Assembly: GCA_900543975.1 (NCBI GenBank)
Contig: UQTI01000006.1
Coordinates: forward strand, 1-63,942
From: an uncultured Prevotella sp.
Lineage (GTDB): Bacteria; Bacteroidota; Bacteroidia; Bacteroidales; Bacteroidaceae
Direction: 5' to 3'
Length of the DNA stretch: 63,942 nt
The notes beneath the pieces are model-generated. The model did not search any database and was not told the origin of the DNA. It saw only the letters and a list, made by a program, of their open reading frames with translations. The position numbers and the translations under genes are program-made. Shown piece after piece: positions 34,544 to 42,808 of the stretch; within the stretch, counting starts at the first letter, position 1; each line of letters opens with the position of its first letter.

Positions 34544-34930
34544 TGAACCAAAGACGCGGGAAAATGAATAAATATGCAAAAAGAAAGGCTCAAATGTATA
34601 AATATCCAAAACAGCGACTGTAAGCAATTTAAGCATTTTTCTTTCTGTTTTTCAAAATAACGCGGTTTTAGCTTATTATTTTTGTTAACAACTCTTAAAA
34701 ACAGGGTGGTTTTGTCAAAGAGCCTCTTTGAGGCTGTCAAAGGGCCTTAATGAGCTCGTCAAAGAGCCTCTTTGAGGACGTCAAATGGGCACTTTCAAAT
34801 CGTAAGTTGGGCACTTTGGGAACGCGACCAAAAAAGGGTCTGAAAATGCATAAATATGCAAAACGTTTTTCGTTGAAAAAAACGGGAAATGGGCATGGAA
34901 AAAAGACAAAATAAAAAACACTGAACAATT
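34544..34930. other. Spacer between the kinase and zinc-ribbon genes
   Basis: The gap is mostly the second copy of the dispersed repeat. It has no credible ORF. After it, AAAAAGGGTCTGAAAATGC and A-rich sequence lead to the zinc-ribbon gene; a separate promoter is not evident, so either the mRNA reads through the repeat or the repeat brings in its own promoter. Confidence 0.6.
34566..34860. repeat. Dispersed repeat, copy B (about 295 bp)
   Basis: This is the partner of 708-1003 in the same orientation. The 22-bp units are at 34714-34735, 34736-34757, 34758-34779 and 34780-34801; the first unit has the inverted repeat TCAAAGA...TCTTTGA. The core is nearly identical to copy A, 34 kb away. Confidence 0.85.
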
Positions 34931-36007
34931 ATGGGAAACGACAATTTTTATCAACATTATAAAGATCAGGAACAGCAGCAAAGAGAACAATATAAGGAGA
35001 GTTTTGCACACGCTGAAGAACATGCCGAGGAGCACGCCTATGCCGAAGGACACGGCGGCAACACGCGCCACTGTCCACGCTGTGGAGCACCCGTGGAAGA
35101 GGGCATGCGCTTCTGCGAGGAATGTGGTTGCGCCGTAGACGAGAGCCAATGTCCCCACTGCCATCAGACCATACCGCCAGGCATGGCCCTATGTCCCCAC
35201 TGCGGCAGACCTGTAAACCTGTCACGCTGCTCGTTCTGTGGAGCTGCCAAGGAACCCGACGAGCCGTTCTGCTCCGAGTGTGGCAACCCCACACAAGGCA
35301 TAGTGTGTCCCATCTGCGGAACGCTCAACTATCGAAGCTTCTGCCGTCAATGCAACCACCCGCTCAACGAGAGGGCGCTGCAAGCGGTGATGGATGCACA
35401 TAACGACCCGCGCATGCAGGAGGTGCAGCAGCTGGCTGAGCAGCTGGAAGAGATGGAGACGCTCATTCACCAAGCCCACGAGTTGGCTAAGGAAGCGTCT
35501 GACGACAGCACCGACGACGGCAACGGCAACATCGGTGATGCCGCTCCCGACACAGGCGAGAGCCTGACAGAGGCCGACCGCAAACTGCTTGACAACTATA
35601 AGTCGCTCTATGCCGAGCTGGGCATCAACTACACCCACAAGCCATCGCCCGCTCCCAAGCCATCGCCCGGCAACGGCAACACGGCAACACGGCAAACCGT
35701 TGCCGAACGCCAAAAGCAGCTGCTCCACGGCGCCACGCTGCAAGAGAAGATGGAAGAGTTTAAGCGTAAGATGGAGGAGATGAAAGCCAAGATGAACGCC
35801 ATGCAACCCGACCCGTCTGCCACCCCAGAGACACAACGCGACTTTATCTGTGCCCGCAAGGTGACGGTGAAGAGCATGTCGAAAAACGTGTGGATATGCA
35901 ACTGGTGCCATTGTCAACACAACGACCCGTCCGAGTGTTATCGCGAAGACCTTGGCGGCGAGTGGACCTACAGCTACCGATATCATGATGTCGAGATCAT
36001 TTCTTGA
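34931..36007 (+). CDS. Multi-zinc-ribbon coiled-coil protein
   Basis: This 358-residue protein has no signal peptide. After a Q/E/H-rich N terminus, eight CxxC knuckles (CPRC at C48, CEEC, CPHC, CPHC, CSFC, CSEC, CPIC, CRQC to about 140) form four zinc ribbons. Helical segments follow (about 155-185 and 255-295, with EEFKRKMEEMKAKMNAM), probably coiled coils, around a Pro-rich linker (SPAPKPSPG). A C-terminal CNWCHCQH motif (about 318-325) suggests one more zinc site. Such proteins are usually scaffolds. It lies between the kinase and the AAA+ protein, so it may organise the complex. No enzymatic domain is visible. Confidence 0.75.
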   Translation: MGNDNFYQHYKDQEQQQREQYKESFAHAEEHAEEHAYAEGHGGNTRHCPRCGAPVEEGMRFCEECGCAVDESQCPHCHQTIPPGMALCPHCGRPVNLSRCSFCGAAKEPDEPFCSECGNPTQGIVCPICGTLNYRSFCRQCNHPLNERALQAVMDAHNDPRMQEVQQLAEQLEEMETLIHQAHELAKEASDDSTDDGNGNIGDAAPDTGESLTEADRKLLDNYKSLYAELGINYTHKPSPAPKPSPGNGNTATRQTVAERQKQLLHGATLQEKMEEFKRKMEEMKAKMNAMQPDPSATPETQRDFICARKVTVKSMSKNVWICNWCHCQHNDPSECYREDLGGEWTYSYRYHDVEIIS

Positions 36008-36106
36008 CGGCAACGATAGCGAAACAAGAGCTTGCTTCAAAAACTTGCAACGACAAGATTGTGAAACAAGAGTTTGCTGAACATTACAAAAAAAGAAGAA
36101 GAAAGA

Positions 36107-39100
36107 ATGAACTGTCCAATCTGCAATAAACCCAACCGACTGACAGCACGCTTCTGCAAGTGGTGCGGAAAACCGATGGCTGCGGCGGCGCAACAACAAG
36201 GAGCTGCCACCACGCAACAGCAGGGAGCAACCGCTACACAACAGCAGGGAGCAACCGCTACGCAACAGCAAGGAGCGGCGGCTGCACAACAGGCAGGGGC
36301 TACACAAGCTTCAGCCCCTTTGTCGGCGGCCATTGGCTTCGACATGCTCATAGGCAAGGACGAGGTGAAACGTAGCCTCATCGATGTGGTGAGCAAAGCG
36401 AAGTCGATGAGCGCACGCTGCAAACGCTTCAACCTGAACCAGAGGATGAACCTCAGTTTCGTCATCACCGGCGACTCAGGCACAGGCAAGCTAACGGTTG
36501 CCAAGGCGCTGACCAGCGAACTGTTCAAGGCGCAGCTCACCTCGTCGCCAGAGCCGAAGATCATTACTCCTGTCGACTATAAAGACTTCATAAAGAACAT
36601 AGACAAGCAAGAGAGTGCGCTCGGCAACTCGGTCATCGTGGTTCAAGACGCCCATAAGCTCGTGAGCGACGGCGTGTCTAAAAAGGTTGAGGAGATTGAC
36701 AGTCTGCTCAAGTATGTGCGCATGTGGCGCGAAGACCCCACGAAGCCTATCGTCGTGCTGCTCGGACTGGAGTTTCTCAAAAACTTCTTTGAGAAGAACC
36801 CCGCCACGGCTGCCGACCTCGACTATTTCTACCACCTGCCCACCCTCACCACCGACAACCAGCTCGACATAGCGACCTACATTCTCTACACAAAATACAG
36901 GTTGCAGCTGTCACTCGACGCATCAGAAAAGCTGAAACGCATCTTCGTCAACGACAAGCGCAACCCGTCTGACGACCAGCGCCCGCAGGGCCACAACGCG
37001 GCGGCAAGAGCCTACGCCATAGACCTTAAGGTGTGTCAGCAGAACATGCCGTCAAGTTTGGTGGGACCCGAGTTTGTGGAAGGCAAGGAGTTTGTGCCGA
37101 AGACCTACGACGAGGTGATGGCAGAGTTTGACAAGTTTGTGGGCATCGATGAGGTTAAGAAGGCGGTCAGCGACATTGCACGCTTCGTTGAGGAACAGCG
37201 GCTGACCAAGGGCAGCAACGCAAAGATAAAGCTCGACAACCACTTCCAGTTCCTCGGCAACCCAGGCACAGGCAAGACCACGATGGCACGCCTCTTTGCC
37301 GAAGCGCTCAACGCCCTCGGCATCCTATCCTCAGGACAGCTGATAGAGGCGAGCCGCAAGGATCTTGTATCCAACTTTGTGGGCGACACGCCAAAGGTCG
37401 TGAACAAGAAGTTTGATGAAGCCATGGGCGGCGTGCTCTTCATTGACGAGGCCTACTCGCTCATGACCTCTGAAAACGACAAGGCAGGACAAGAGGCTGT
37501 GAACGAGATCATTACCTGCTCTGAGAACCTGCGCGGCAAGGTGGTGGTCATTCTTGCAGGATACACCAAAGAGATGGGCGAGTTTATGCAGAGCAACTCG
37601 GGCCTGGCATCGCGCTTTGACAAGATTGTCAACTTCCCCGACTACACAGGCGAACAGCTTGCCGACATCTTCCGCTCCATGGTCAAACACTCTGAAGACG
37701 GCTACACCCTGTCTGATGACGCCGAGGAGCACATCAACACGTTCTTCGACCGCATGTACCAAAGCCGCGTGCGCAACTTCGGCAACGCGCGCGAGGTGCG
37801 CACAGCCTTCAACAACGCTGTCAAGGCACACACGGCACGCATATCGGAGGAGCGGGCGGCAGGCACGCTGCAACCAGGCACGGAGAAGATCATAACATGG
37901 GCCGACATCGACGGCGACGAGTCGAAGAAGGTGCAGAGCGTGGACGACGTGCTGGCGTCACTCGACGACATTATAGGCATGGACAGCGTCAAGGACCAGC
38001 TGATGGCGATAGCCAAGAAGGTGCGCAACGACCGGCGACGGGCCGAGCTGGGACTGAGCAAGGCTTCGCTGACCAACCTGCACATAGCCATCACGGGCAA
38101 CCCCGGCACGGGCAAGACGATGGTGGCCAAACGTCTCGGACAGGTGCTCAAAGCCATGGGCGTGCTCACGAAAGGCCATGTGGTGGAGCGCGAGCGAAAG
38201 TCATTGCTCGACAGCTATGCCAACTCGGCTGCCATCAACATGGACAAGGCGGTGGACGAAGCCATCGGCGGCATTCTGTTCATCGACGAGGCCTACAACC
38301 TCATACCTGCCGAGACGCCGGGAACAAAAGACAAAGACGGCACAGCGGCGGTGGAGGCACTCATGACACGCATGTCTAACGACGCTGGCAAGTTTGTGAC
38401 CGTCATTGCGGGCTACAAGACAGAGATTGACGAGTTCATTGCCAACGCAAACCCCGGCCTGGCACGCCGCTTCACGCACCGCATACACATACCCGACTAT
38501 TCTGCCAACGACCTCATTGCCATCTACAAGCAACAGGTCAAGAAGGCGGGCTTCCATCTCACACCCGATGCCGACACCTTGCTTGAAAAAAAGGTGGAGG
38601 AGATGGTTACCTCAAAGACAAAAAACTTTGGCAACGCGGGAACGATTATAAAGCTCTTCTCAGAGACCATGGAACGGCAGTCGAACCGTCTGCCATACGA
38701 TGCCACAGAGAAACAGCTCATGACGATAGAGGCTGCCGACATTCCTTATTCGGCACCGAAGAAGATTGACATCAAGGAGTGTATGAAAGAGCTTGACCAG
38801 CTGATCGGTCTGGCATCGGTGAAAGAAGCCGTGCACGAGCTGGCCGACACGCTTGAGGTGGAACGGATGCGTGCTCAGGCAACGGGCGAGAGAGCACAGA
38901 TAAACCTCGACCACTATCTCTTTGTGGGCAACCCCGGCACGGGCAAAACGACCGTGGCACGAATAATGGGCAACATCTTCTATTCGCTCGGACTGCTACC
39001 TTCAAACAAGGTGGTGGAGGTGACATCGAAGGACCTCATCGCGCCCTTTGTGGGACAGACGGCACCCAAGACCGAACAGCAGATAGACCGCGCACTCGGT

Positions 39101-39583
39101 GGCATATTCTTCATTGACGAGGCCTACTCGCTAAACGACGGCTCCAACGGGTTTGGAAAAGATGCCATGCCCGTGTTGCTGACCAAGCTGCTCGACTATA
39201 AGAACCGCATGGTGAGCATCGCTGCCGGCTACCCGCGCGAGATGAGACAATGGATAAACACCAACTCGGGACTGGAGTCGCGCTACACCCGCACCATCCA
39301 GTTTGAAGATTACACGGGTGATGAGCTGGCTCAAATTTTCCGTCTTAAGGTTAAAGGCAAGGGCCTGAAGCTCACGCCCGATGCCGATGCCGAGATGGTG
39401 AAATATTTCAACACGCTGGTCTACAACAAGGGGGCAAACTTTGCCAACGCACGCGAGGCAAACAACTTCTTTGACCGCGTCAAGCTTAACCAAGGGCGTC
39501 GTCTGCGCCGCGTGTCTCCTCTACCAGGCTTCAACCGCGATGACCTCTTCGTGTTTGTGGCCGATGACATGATTGTCGATTAG
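36107..39583 (+). CDS. Zinc-ribbon protein with four AAA+ (CbbX-type) modules
   Basis: From the ATG at 36107 (after AGAAGAAGAAAG) the protein has 1158 residues. A zinc ribbon (C3, C6, C17, C20) is followed by a Q/G/A/T repeat linker (about 26-63). Four AAA+ modules follow: module 1 has Walker A GDSGTGK (about 122) but a degenerate Walker B (VIVVQDAHKL instead of a DE motif); modules 2, 3 and 4 have GNPGTGKT (about 384, 664, 941) and FIDEAY (about 444, 726, 1004). Modules 2-4 resemble CbxX/CfqX (CbbX, SpoVK, EccA) ATPases, which usually have one module per chain. A remodelling or assembly ATPase regulated by phosphorylation is the likely role. Confidence 0.85.
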   Translation: MNCPICNKPNRLTARFCKWCGKPMAAAAQQQGAATTQQQGATATQQQGATATQQQGAAAAQQAGATQASAPLSAAIGFDMLIGKDEVKRSLIDVVSKAKSMSARCKRFNLNQRMNLSFVITGDSGTGKLTVAKALTSELFKAQLTSSPEPKIITPVDYKDFIKNIDKQESALGNSVIVVQDAHKLVSDGVSKKVEEIDSLLKYVRMWREDPTKPIVVLLGLEFLKNFFEKNPATAADLDYFYHLPTLTTDNQLDIATYILYTKYRLQLSLDASEKLKRIFVNDKRNPSDDQRPQGHNAAARAYAIDLKVCQQNMPSSLVGPEFVEGKEFVPKTYDEVMAEFDKFVGIDEVKKAVSDIARFVEEQRLTKGSNAKIKLDNHFQFLGNPGTGKTTMARLFAEALNALGILSSGQLIEASRKDLVSNFVGDTPKVVNKKFDEAMGGVLFIDEAYSLMTSENDKAGQEAVNEIITCSENLRGKVVVILAGYTKEMGEFMQSNSGLASRFDKIVNFPDYTGEQLADIFRSMVKHSEDGYTLSDDAEEHINTFFDRMYQSRVRNFGNAREVRTAFNNAVKAHTARISEERAAGTLQPGTEKIITWADIDGDESKKVQSVDDVLASLDDIIGMDSVKDQLMAIAKKVRNDRRRAELGLSKASLTNLHIAITGNPGTGKTMVAKRLGQVLKAMGVLTKGHVVERERKSLLDSYANSAAINMDKAVDEAIGGILFIDEAYNLIPAETPGTKDKDGTAAVEALMTRMSNDAGKFVTVIAGYKTEIDEFIANANPGLARRFTHRIHIPDYSANDLIAIYKQQVKKAGFHLTPDADTLLEKKVEEMVTSKTKNFGNAGTIIKLFSETMERQSNRLPYDATEKQLMTIEAADIPYSAPKKIDIKECMKELDQLIGLASVKEAVHELADTLEVERMRAQATGERAQINLDHYLFVGNPGTGKTTVARIMGNIFYSLGLLPSNKVVEVTSKDLIAPFVGQTAPKTEQQIDRALGGIFFIDEAYSLNDGSNGFGKDAMPVLLTKLLDYKNRMVSIAAGYPREMRQWINTNSGLESRYTRTIQFEDYTGDELAQIFRLKVKGKGLKLTPDADAEMVKYFNTLVYNKGANFANAREANNFFDRVKLNQGRRLRRVSPLPGFNRDDLFVFVADDMIVD

Positions 39584-39621
39584 GGCAATTTACTTGCACA
39601 ACTTAAAACAAAAAAGACGAA

Positions 39622-40269
39622 ATGAGCAAATGTTATAAATGTGGGGCCGACATCGATAGCGACAGCCTGTTCTGCGACCAGTGCGGAGCCGAACAGTATG
39701 TATGCCCCAAATGTCACATCATAGGGAAAGGCCCCAACAAACGTTGCGGCATGTGCGGCTCGCCGCTTGTGCCTGCAACAGGGCAGCAAGGCAACAACAG
39801 CACGCAACAACAAGGGGCTGCACAGCCTTTTGCGGGGGCGGCGCAGCAACAAGGAGCGGCGCAGCCTTTTGCTGGAGCAGCGCAGCAACAAGGGGCGACG
39901 CAACCTTTTGCTGGAGCAACGCAGCAACAAGGAGCAGCGCAACCTTTTGGAGCAGCGCAGCAACAAGGGGCAACACGCATGGCGAGCTATCTGGTGTGCC
40001 AGGCAGAGCAGGTGTCGATACCTCTTATGAACGGTGCGGTCATAGGCCGCACGGCAGGCGATTATGCCAACCTTCTCGGCAAGTGTATCTACATATCGGG
40101 CATGCACGCCCGCCTGACGCAAAACGGCTCGGTATGGCACATCACCGACCTCGGCTCGCGCAACGGCACAAAGGTGAACGGTGTGGCGTGTCAACCGAAC
40201 GTGCCTATGGCGTTCAAGACGGGTGACACCATAAAGCTCGGCGCGTTCTACGATTTCAGAGCAGAATAA
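39622..40269 (+). CDS. Zinc-ribbon FHA-domain protein
   Basis: This 215-residue protein has two zinc ribbons (C4/C7/C18/C21 and C28/C31/C42/C45), a Q/G/A/P/F repeat linker (about 54-114, units of QQQGAAQPFAGA) and a C-terminal FHA domain (about 118-215) with GRTAGDY, SGMHARL and DLGSRNGTKVNG, the phospho-threonine-binding residues. It would recruit Thr-phosphorylated partners, the obvious candidates being the kinase or other substrates of it. It lies 38 bp after the AAA+ gene and 23 bp before the PP2C gene. Confidence 0.9.
   Translation: MSKCYKCGADIDSDSLFCDQCGAEQYVCPKCHIIGKGPNKRCGMCGSPLVPATGQQGNNSTQQQGAAQPFAGAAQQQGAAQPFAGAAQQQGATQPFAGATQQQGAAQPFGAAQQQGATRMASYLVCQAEQVSIPLMNGAVIGRTAGDYANLLGKCIYISGMHARLTQNGSVWHITDLGSRNGTKVNGVACQPNVPMAFKTGDTIKLGAFYDFRAE
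39800..39965. repeat. In-frame repeat in the FHA gene linker
   Basis: Units of about 36 bp built on CAGCAACAAGGAGCGGCGCA and CCTTTTGCTGGAGC recur about four times. A related CAA/CAG-GGAGC repeat (about 36192-36290) codes for the linker of the AAA+ protein. Confidence 0.85.
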
Positions 40270-40292
40270 ACATCTATAAAAAAACGACAATT

Positions 40293-41033
40293 ATGAAGAT
40301 CAGATATGAAGCGGTGAGCAACGTGGGACTGGTGCGCACAAACAATGAAGACATGGCTCTCGTGTTTGGCGAATACATACGCGACAACAACATTGCCTTT
40401 GCCTTCGACATCACACCCCAAATGCCATTCACAGCCATTGTGGCCGATGGCATGGGCGGCATGAACGGCGGAGAGGTGGCATCGCAGATGGCAACGGCTG
40501 CGTTCAACAGTTTTGCGGAGAGCCTGACACCAGGCATGAGTCCCGATGAGGTGGTGATGGCGCTGAAGCAGTGGACGCGCCTGTGTGACCGGTCCATCGT
40601 GGAGCGAGGACAGCAAGACCCGTCGCTCTTGCGGATGGGAACAACGCTTACAGGTCTGCTTGCCTTCAACAATACGCTCTTTGTCCTGAACATTGGCGAC
40701 AGCCGCACCTACCGTCTGCGCTACGACATCTTCAAACAGCTCACCGAAGACCATTCGGAACGTCAACGCACAGGCGACCAATCGGTGCCTGCAAACCTTA
40801 TCTACAACGCCCTTGGCACAGGCACGGCCTTTATTGACGTCAAGGTCATGCAGCTCGTCGAGGGCGACCGCTATGTGGTGTGCTCCGATGGACTGAGCGA
40901 CATGGTGAGCGACGAAGCCATTGAGCAGATGTTGCGCAACGGCGACAACGCACGCCAGTATGTGCAGACGGCTCTGCAAGGAGGAGGGCGCGACAACGTG
41001 ACGGTCATTGTGCTGGATGTGGAAAAAGATTAA
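40293..41033 (+). CDS. PP2C-family Ser/Thr phosphatase
   Basis: This 246-residue cytoplasmic PPM phosphatase has the N-terminal RTNNEDM (E19, D20), the metal-binding ADGMGG (D52, G53), GTTLTGLLAF and LNIGDSRTYRL (about 130-143), SDGLSDMV (about 195) and GGRDNVTVIV (about 232), all canonical. It would reverse phosphorylation by the kinase at 31037. It is the last gene of the signalling cluster. Confidence 0.93.
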   Translation: MKIRYEAVSNVGLVRTNNEDMALVFGEYIRDNNIAFAFDITPQMPFTAIVADGMGGMNGGEVASQMATAAFNSFAESLTPGMSPDEVVMALKQWTRLCDRSIVERGQQDPSLLRMGTTLTGLLAFNNTLFVLNIGDSRTYRLRYDIFKQLTEDHSERQRTGDQSVPANLIYNALGTGTAFIDVKVMQLVEGDRYVVCSDGLSDMVSDEAIEQMLRNGDNARQYVQTALQGGGRDNVTVIVLDVEKD

Positions 41034-41037
41034 AAAA

Positions 41038-41080
41038 CAGGCCTAACAGGAAAGACAGACCTAACAGAAAAGACAGAAAT
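41038..41080. repeat. Short tandem repeat after the PP2C gene
   Basis: CAGGCCTAACAGGAAAGA, CAGACCTAACAGAAAAGA and CAGAAAT succeed each other (18-bp period). Confidence 0.7.
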
Positions 41081-41086
41081 AGTTGC

Positions 41087-41117
41087 TTGTTTGCAATAAA
41101 AAAAATTATTAACTTTG
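41087..41117 (+). promoter_or_regulatory. Promoter of the DUF308-like gene
   Basis: TTG (41087-41089), 20 bp, TAACTTTG (41110-41117): a good Bacteroidetes promoter, so this gene can be transcribed apart from the kinase cluster. Confidence 0.65.
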
Positions 41118-41196
41118 CAAAAAAGGAAAGAGACACAACAACGGTTTCTCATGCTGCATGTCTGTGAGCATGCGGAAACACAAAAACATAAAAGTT

Positions 41197-41922
41197 ATGA
41201 GAATAGTTCAAAGTTCGTTTTTTCGCGCTCTATGCGCCGTGATCATTGGTGCCCTGCTGATAAAATATCGCGAGCAGACGGTAACATGGATGACCATCGT
41301 CATTGGTGTGATGTTTTTCTTGTCGGGGGTGGTGTCGTGCGCCGCTTACCTTAGTGCGCGTAGCCGTGAAGACATGCCACAGGTGTTTGATGCCCAAGGC
41401 CGTCAGCTCACAGGCATGAAACCCCATTTCCCCATCGTGGGCATAGGCAGTCTGGTGCTCGGTCTCATCCTTGCCCTCATGCCCGCCACGTTCATCACCT
41501 GGCTCATGTATATCCTGGCGGCAATACTCATCCTTGGAGCCATAAACCAGTTTGTCAGCCTTGCATCTGTCTCGCGTGTTGTACACGTGGGCTTCTATTT
41601 TTGGATTATGCCGTCCATCATCATGCTCATAGGCATCATAGCCGTTGCTTATCCATCGGCCATTGCCTCAGCCCCGCTGTTTGTCATCGGTTGGTGCATG
41701 ATGCTCTATGGCGTTGTGGAGATTATAAACAACCTTAAGATCAACGGCATACGCCGACAGATGGCCAATGATGCAAAGATGACGGAAGAAGCCGGTCAAG
41801 ACAATGCTGAAGCTGCAAAGAAGGTGGAGCAGAAAGCTGACGAGGCCAAGAAAGAGCAAGACGGCAAAGACGAGGAAGAAAAGAAAGACGAGGCTAAGAA
41901 AGACGAGGCCCCAAAAGAATAG
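41197..41922 (+). CDS. DUF308 (HdeD-like) membrane protein
   Basis: The protein has 241 residues from the ATG at 41197; ATGs at 41158 and 41170 are possible, but the promoter and the hydrophobic start favour 41197. Six membrane segments can be seen in paired form (for example ALCAVIIGALLI, TIVIGVMFFLSGVVSCAAYL, GIGSLVLGLILALM, WLMYILAAILILGAI), followed by a charged Lys/Glu tail (about 190-241). DUF308/HdeD proteins are inner-membrane proteins linked to acid resistance in enterobacteria; the role here is unknown. It may belong functionally to the adjacent kinase cluster, but it has its own promoter and terminator. Confidence 0.8.
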   Translation: MRIVQSSFFRALCAVIIGALLIKYREQTVTWMTIVIGVMFFLSGVVSCAAYLSARSREDMPQVFDAQGRQLTGMKPHFPIVGIGSLVLGLILALMPATFITWLMYILAAILILGAINQFVSLASVSRVVHVGFYFWIMPSIIMLIGIIAVAYPSAIASAPLFVIGWCMMLYGVVEIINNLKINGIRRQMANDAKMTEEAGQDNAEAAKKVEQKADEAKKEQDGKDEEEKKDEAKKDEAPKE

Positions 41923-42014
41923 CCAAGAAAGAACAAAAAGGCGCGTTGCAACGATTGGTTAAACAACGTTTTTGGAACGATTGTTTGAAACGATTGTTTG
42001 AAACGACAATAAAA

Positions 42015-42090
42015 GACAATGGAGGCAATTCTTTGTGCGTTAAATATAAACAGAAACGCGGTCAAAGAATTGTCTCCATTGTCTCTTTTT
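42015..42090. terminator. Long bidirectional terminator hairpin
   Basis: GACAATGGAGGCAATTCTTTG (42015-42035, one base bulged) pairs with CAAAGAATTGTCTCCATTGTC (42063-42083); GCGTT/AACGC pair inside. TCTTTTTG follows on the plus strand. It separates the DUF308 gene from convergent udk. Confidence 0.85.
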
Positions 42091-42149
42091 GCCTCTAATG
42101 TCGTTTAAAAGCCATTGTCGTTCAAATGTTTTTTCAACAAGCAGGAACG

Positions 42150-42779
42150 TTACTCGTTAGGCACGATGCCCTCGATATATTTGCAGAGCATGCTGATGCC
42201 CTTGACGTTCTCGCCGCCTTGGGGAATGATGATGTCGGCATAGCGCTTTGTGGGCTCTATAAACTGCTCGTGCATGGGCTTGAGCACCTCAAGGTAACGG
42301 TTAACGACCATAGACACGGTTCGACCGCGGTCAATGGTGTCGCGCTGAATGTTGCGGATGAGACGTTCGTCAGAGTCGCAGTCGACAAAGATTTTAAGAT
42401 CCATCATCTCACGCAGCTTCTTGTTAAGCAGCGTCATGATGCCCTCAACGATGATTACGGGCTTCGGCTCCACGCGTATGGTCTCGGGCAAGCGATTGCA
42501 GAGAAGATAAGAATAGGTGGGCTGCTCTATTGCCTCGCCGTTGCGCAGGGCGTTGATCTGCTTGATGAGCAGTTTCCAGTCGAACGCATCGGGATGGTCA
42601 AAGTTGATGGCATGACGCTCCTCATCAGTCATGTGTGAGGTGTCGTTATAGTAAGAGTCGAGAGGCACGACGGCCACATAATGTGGCGGCAGGGCCTCAA
42701 CAATTTTCTTTACCACTGTGGTCTTGCCAGAGCCTGTGCCTCCAGCAATGCCTATTATCGTTATGTTGTTTTCGTTCAT
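42150..42779 (-). CDS. udk: Uridine kinase
   Basis: This 209-residue cytoplasmic P-loop enzyme phosphorylates uridine (and cytidine) in pyrimidine salvage. Walker A IGIAGGTGSGKTT is at residues 8-20; DSYYND (about 42) and the FDHPDAFDW segment (about 60-70) are family motifs. Length is normal. It is the third gene of a minus-strand set with an exported nuclease and a DNA-glycosylase-like gene (30 bp after the latter), which links it to use of scavenged nucleic acid. Confidence 0.95.
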   Translation of the reverse strand: MNENNITIIGIAGGTGSGKTTVVKKIVEALPPHYVAVVPLDSYYNDTSHMTDEERHAINFDHPDAFDWKLLIKQINALRNGEAIEQPTYSYLLCNRLPETIRVEPKPVIIVEGIMTLLNKKLREMMDLKIFVDCDSDERLIRNIQRDTIDRGRTVSMVVNRYLEVLKPMHEQFIEPTKRYADIIIPQGGENVKGISMLCKYIEGIVPNE

Positions 42780-42808
42780 ATCGTGTGTAGAAAAACTTGA
42801 AAAAAATG

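Noticed and set aside
33089..34636. 515-codon minus-strand open frame
   Set aside because: It lies antisense to the kinase gene, with low-complexity His/Val/Asp-rich composition typical of shadow frames.
31037..41033. Type VI or type VII secretion system
   Set aside because: CbbX/EccA-like AAA+, FHA and kinase genes occur with such systems, but no sheath, tube, baseplate, EccC or WXG100 genes are here.
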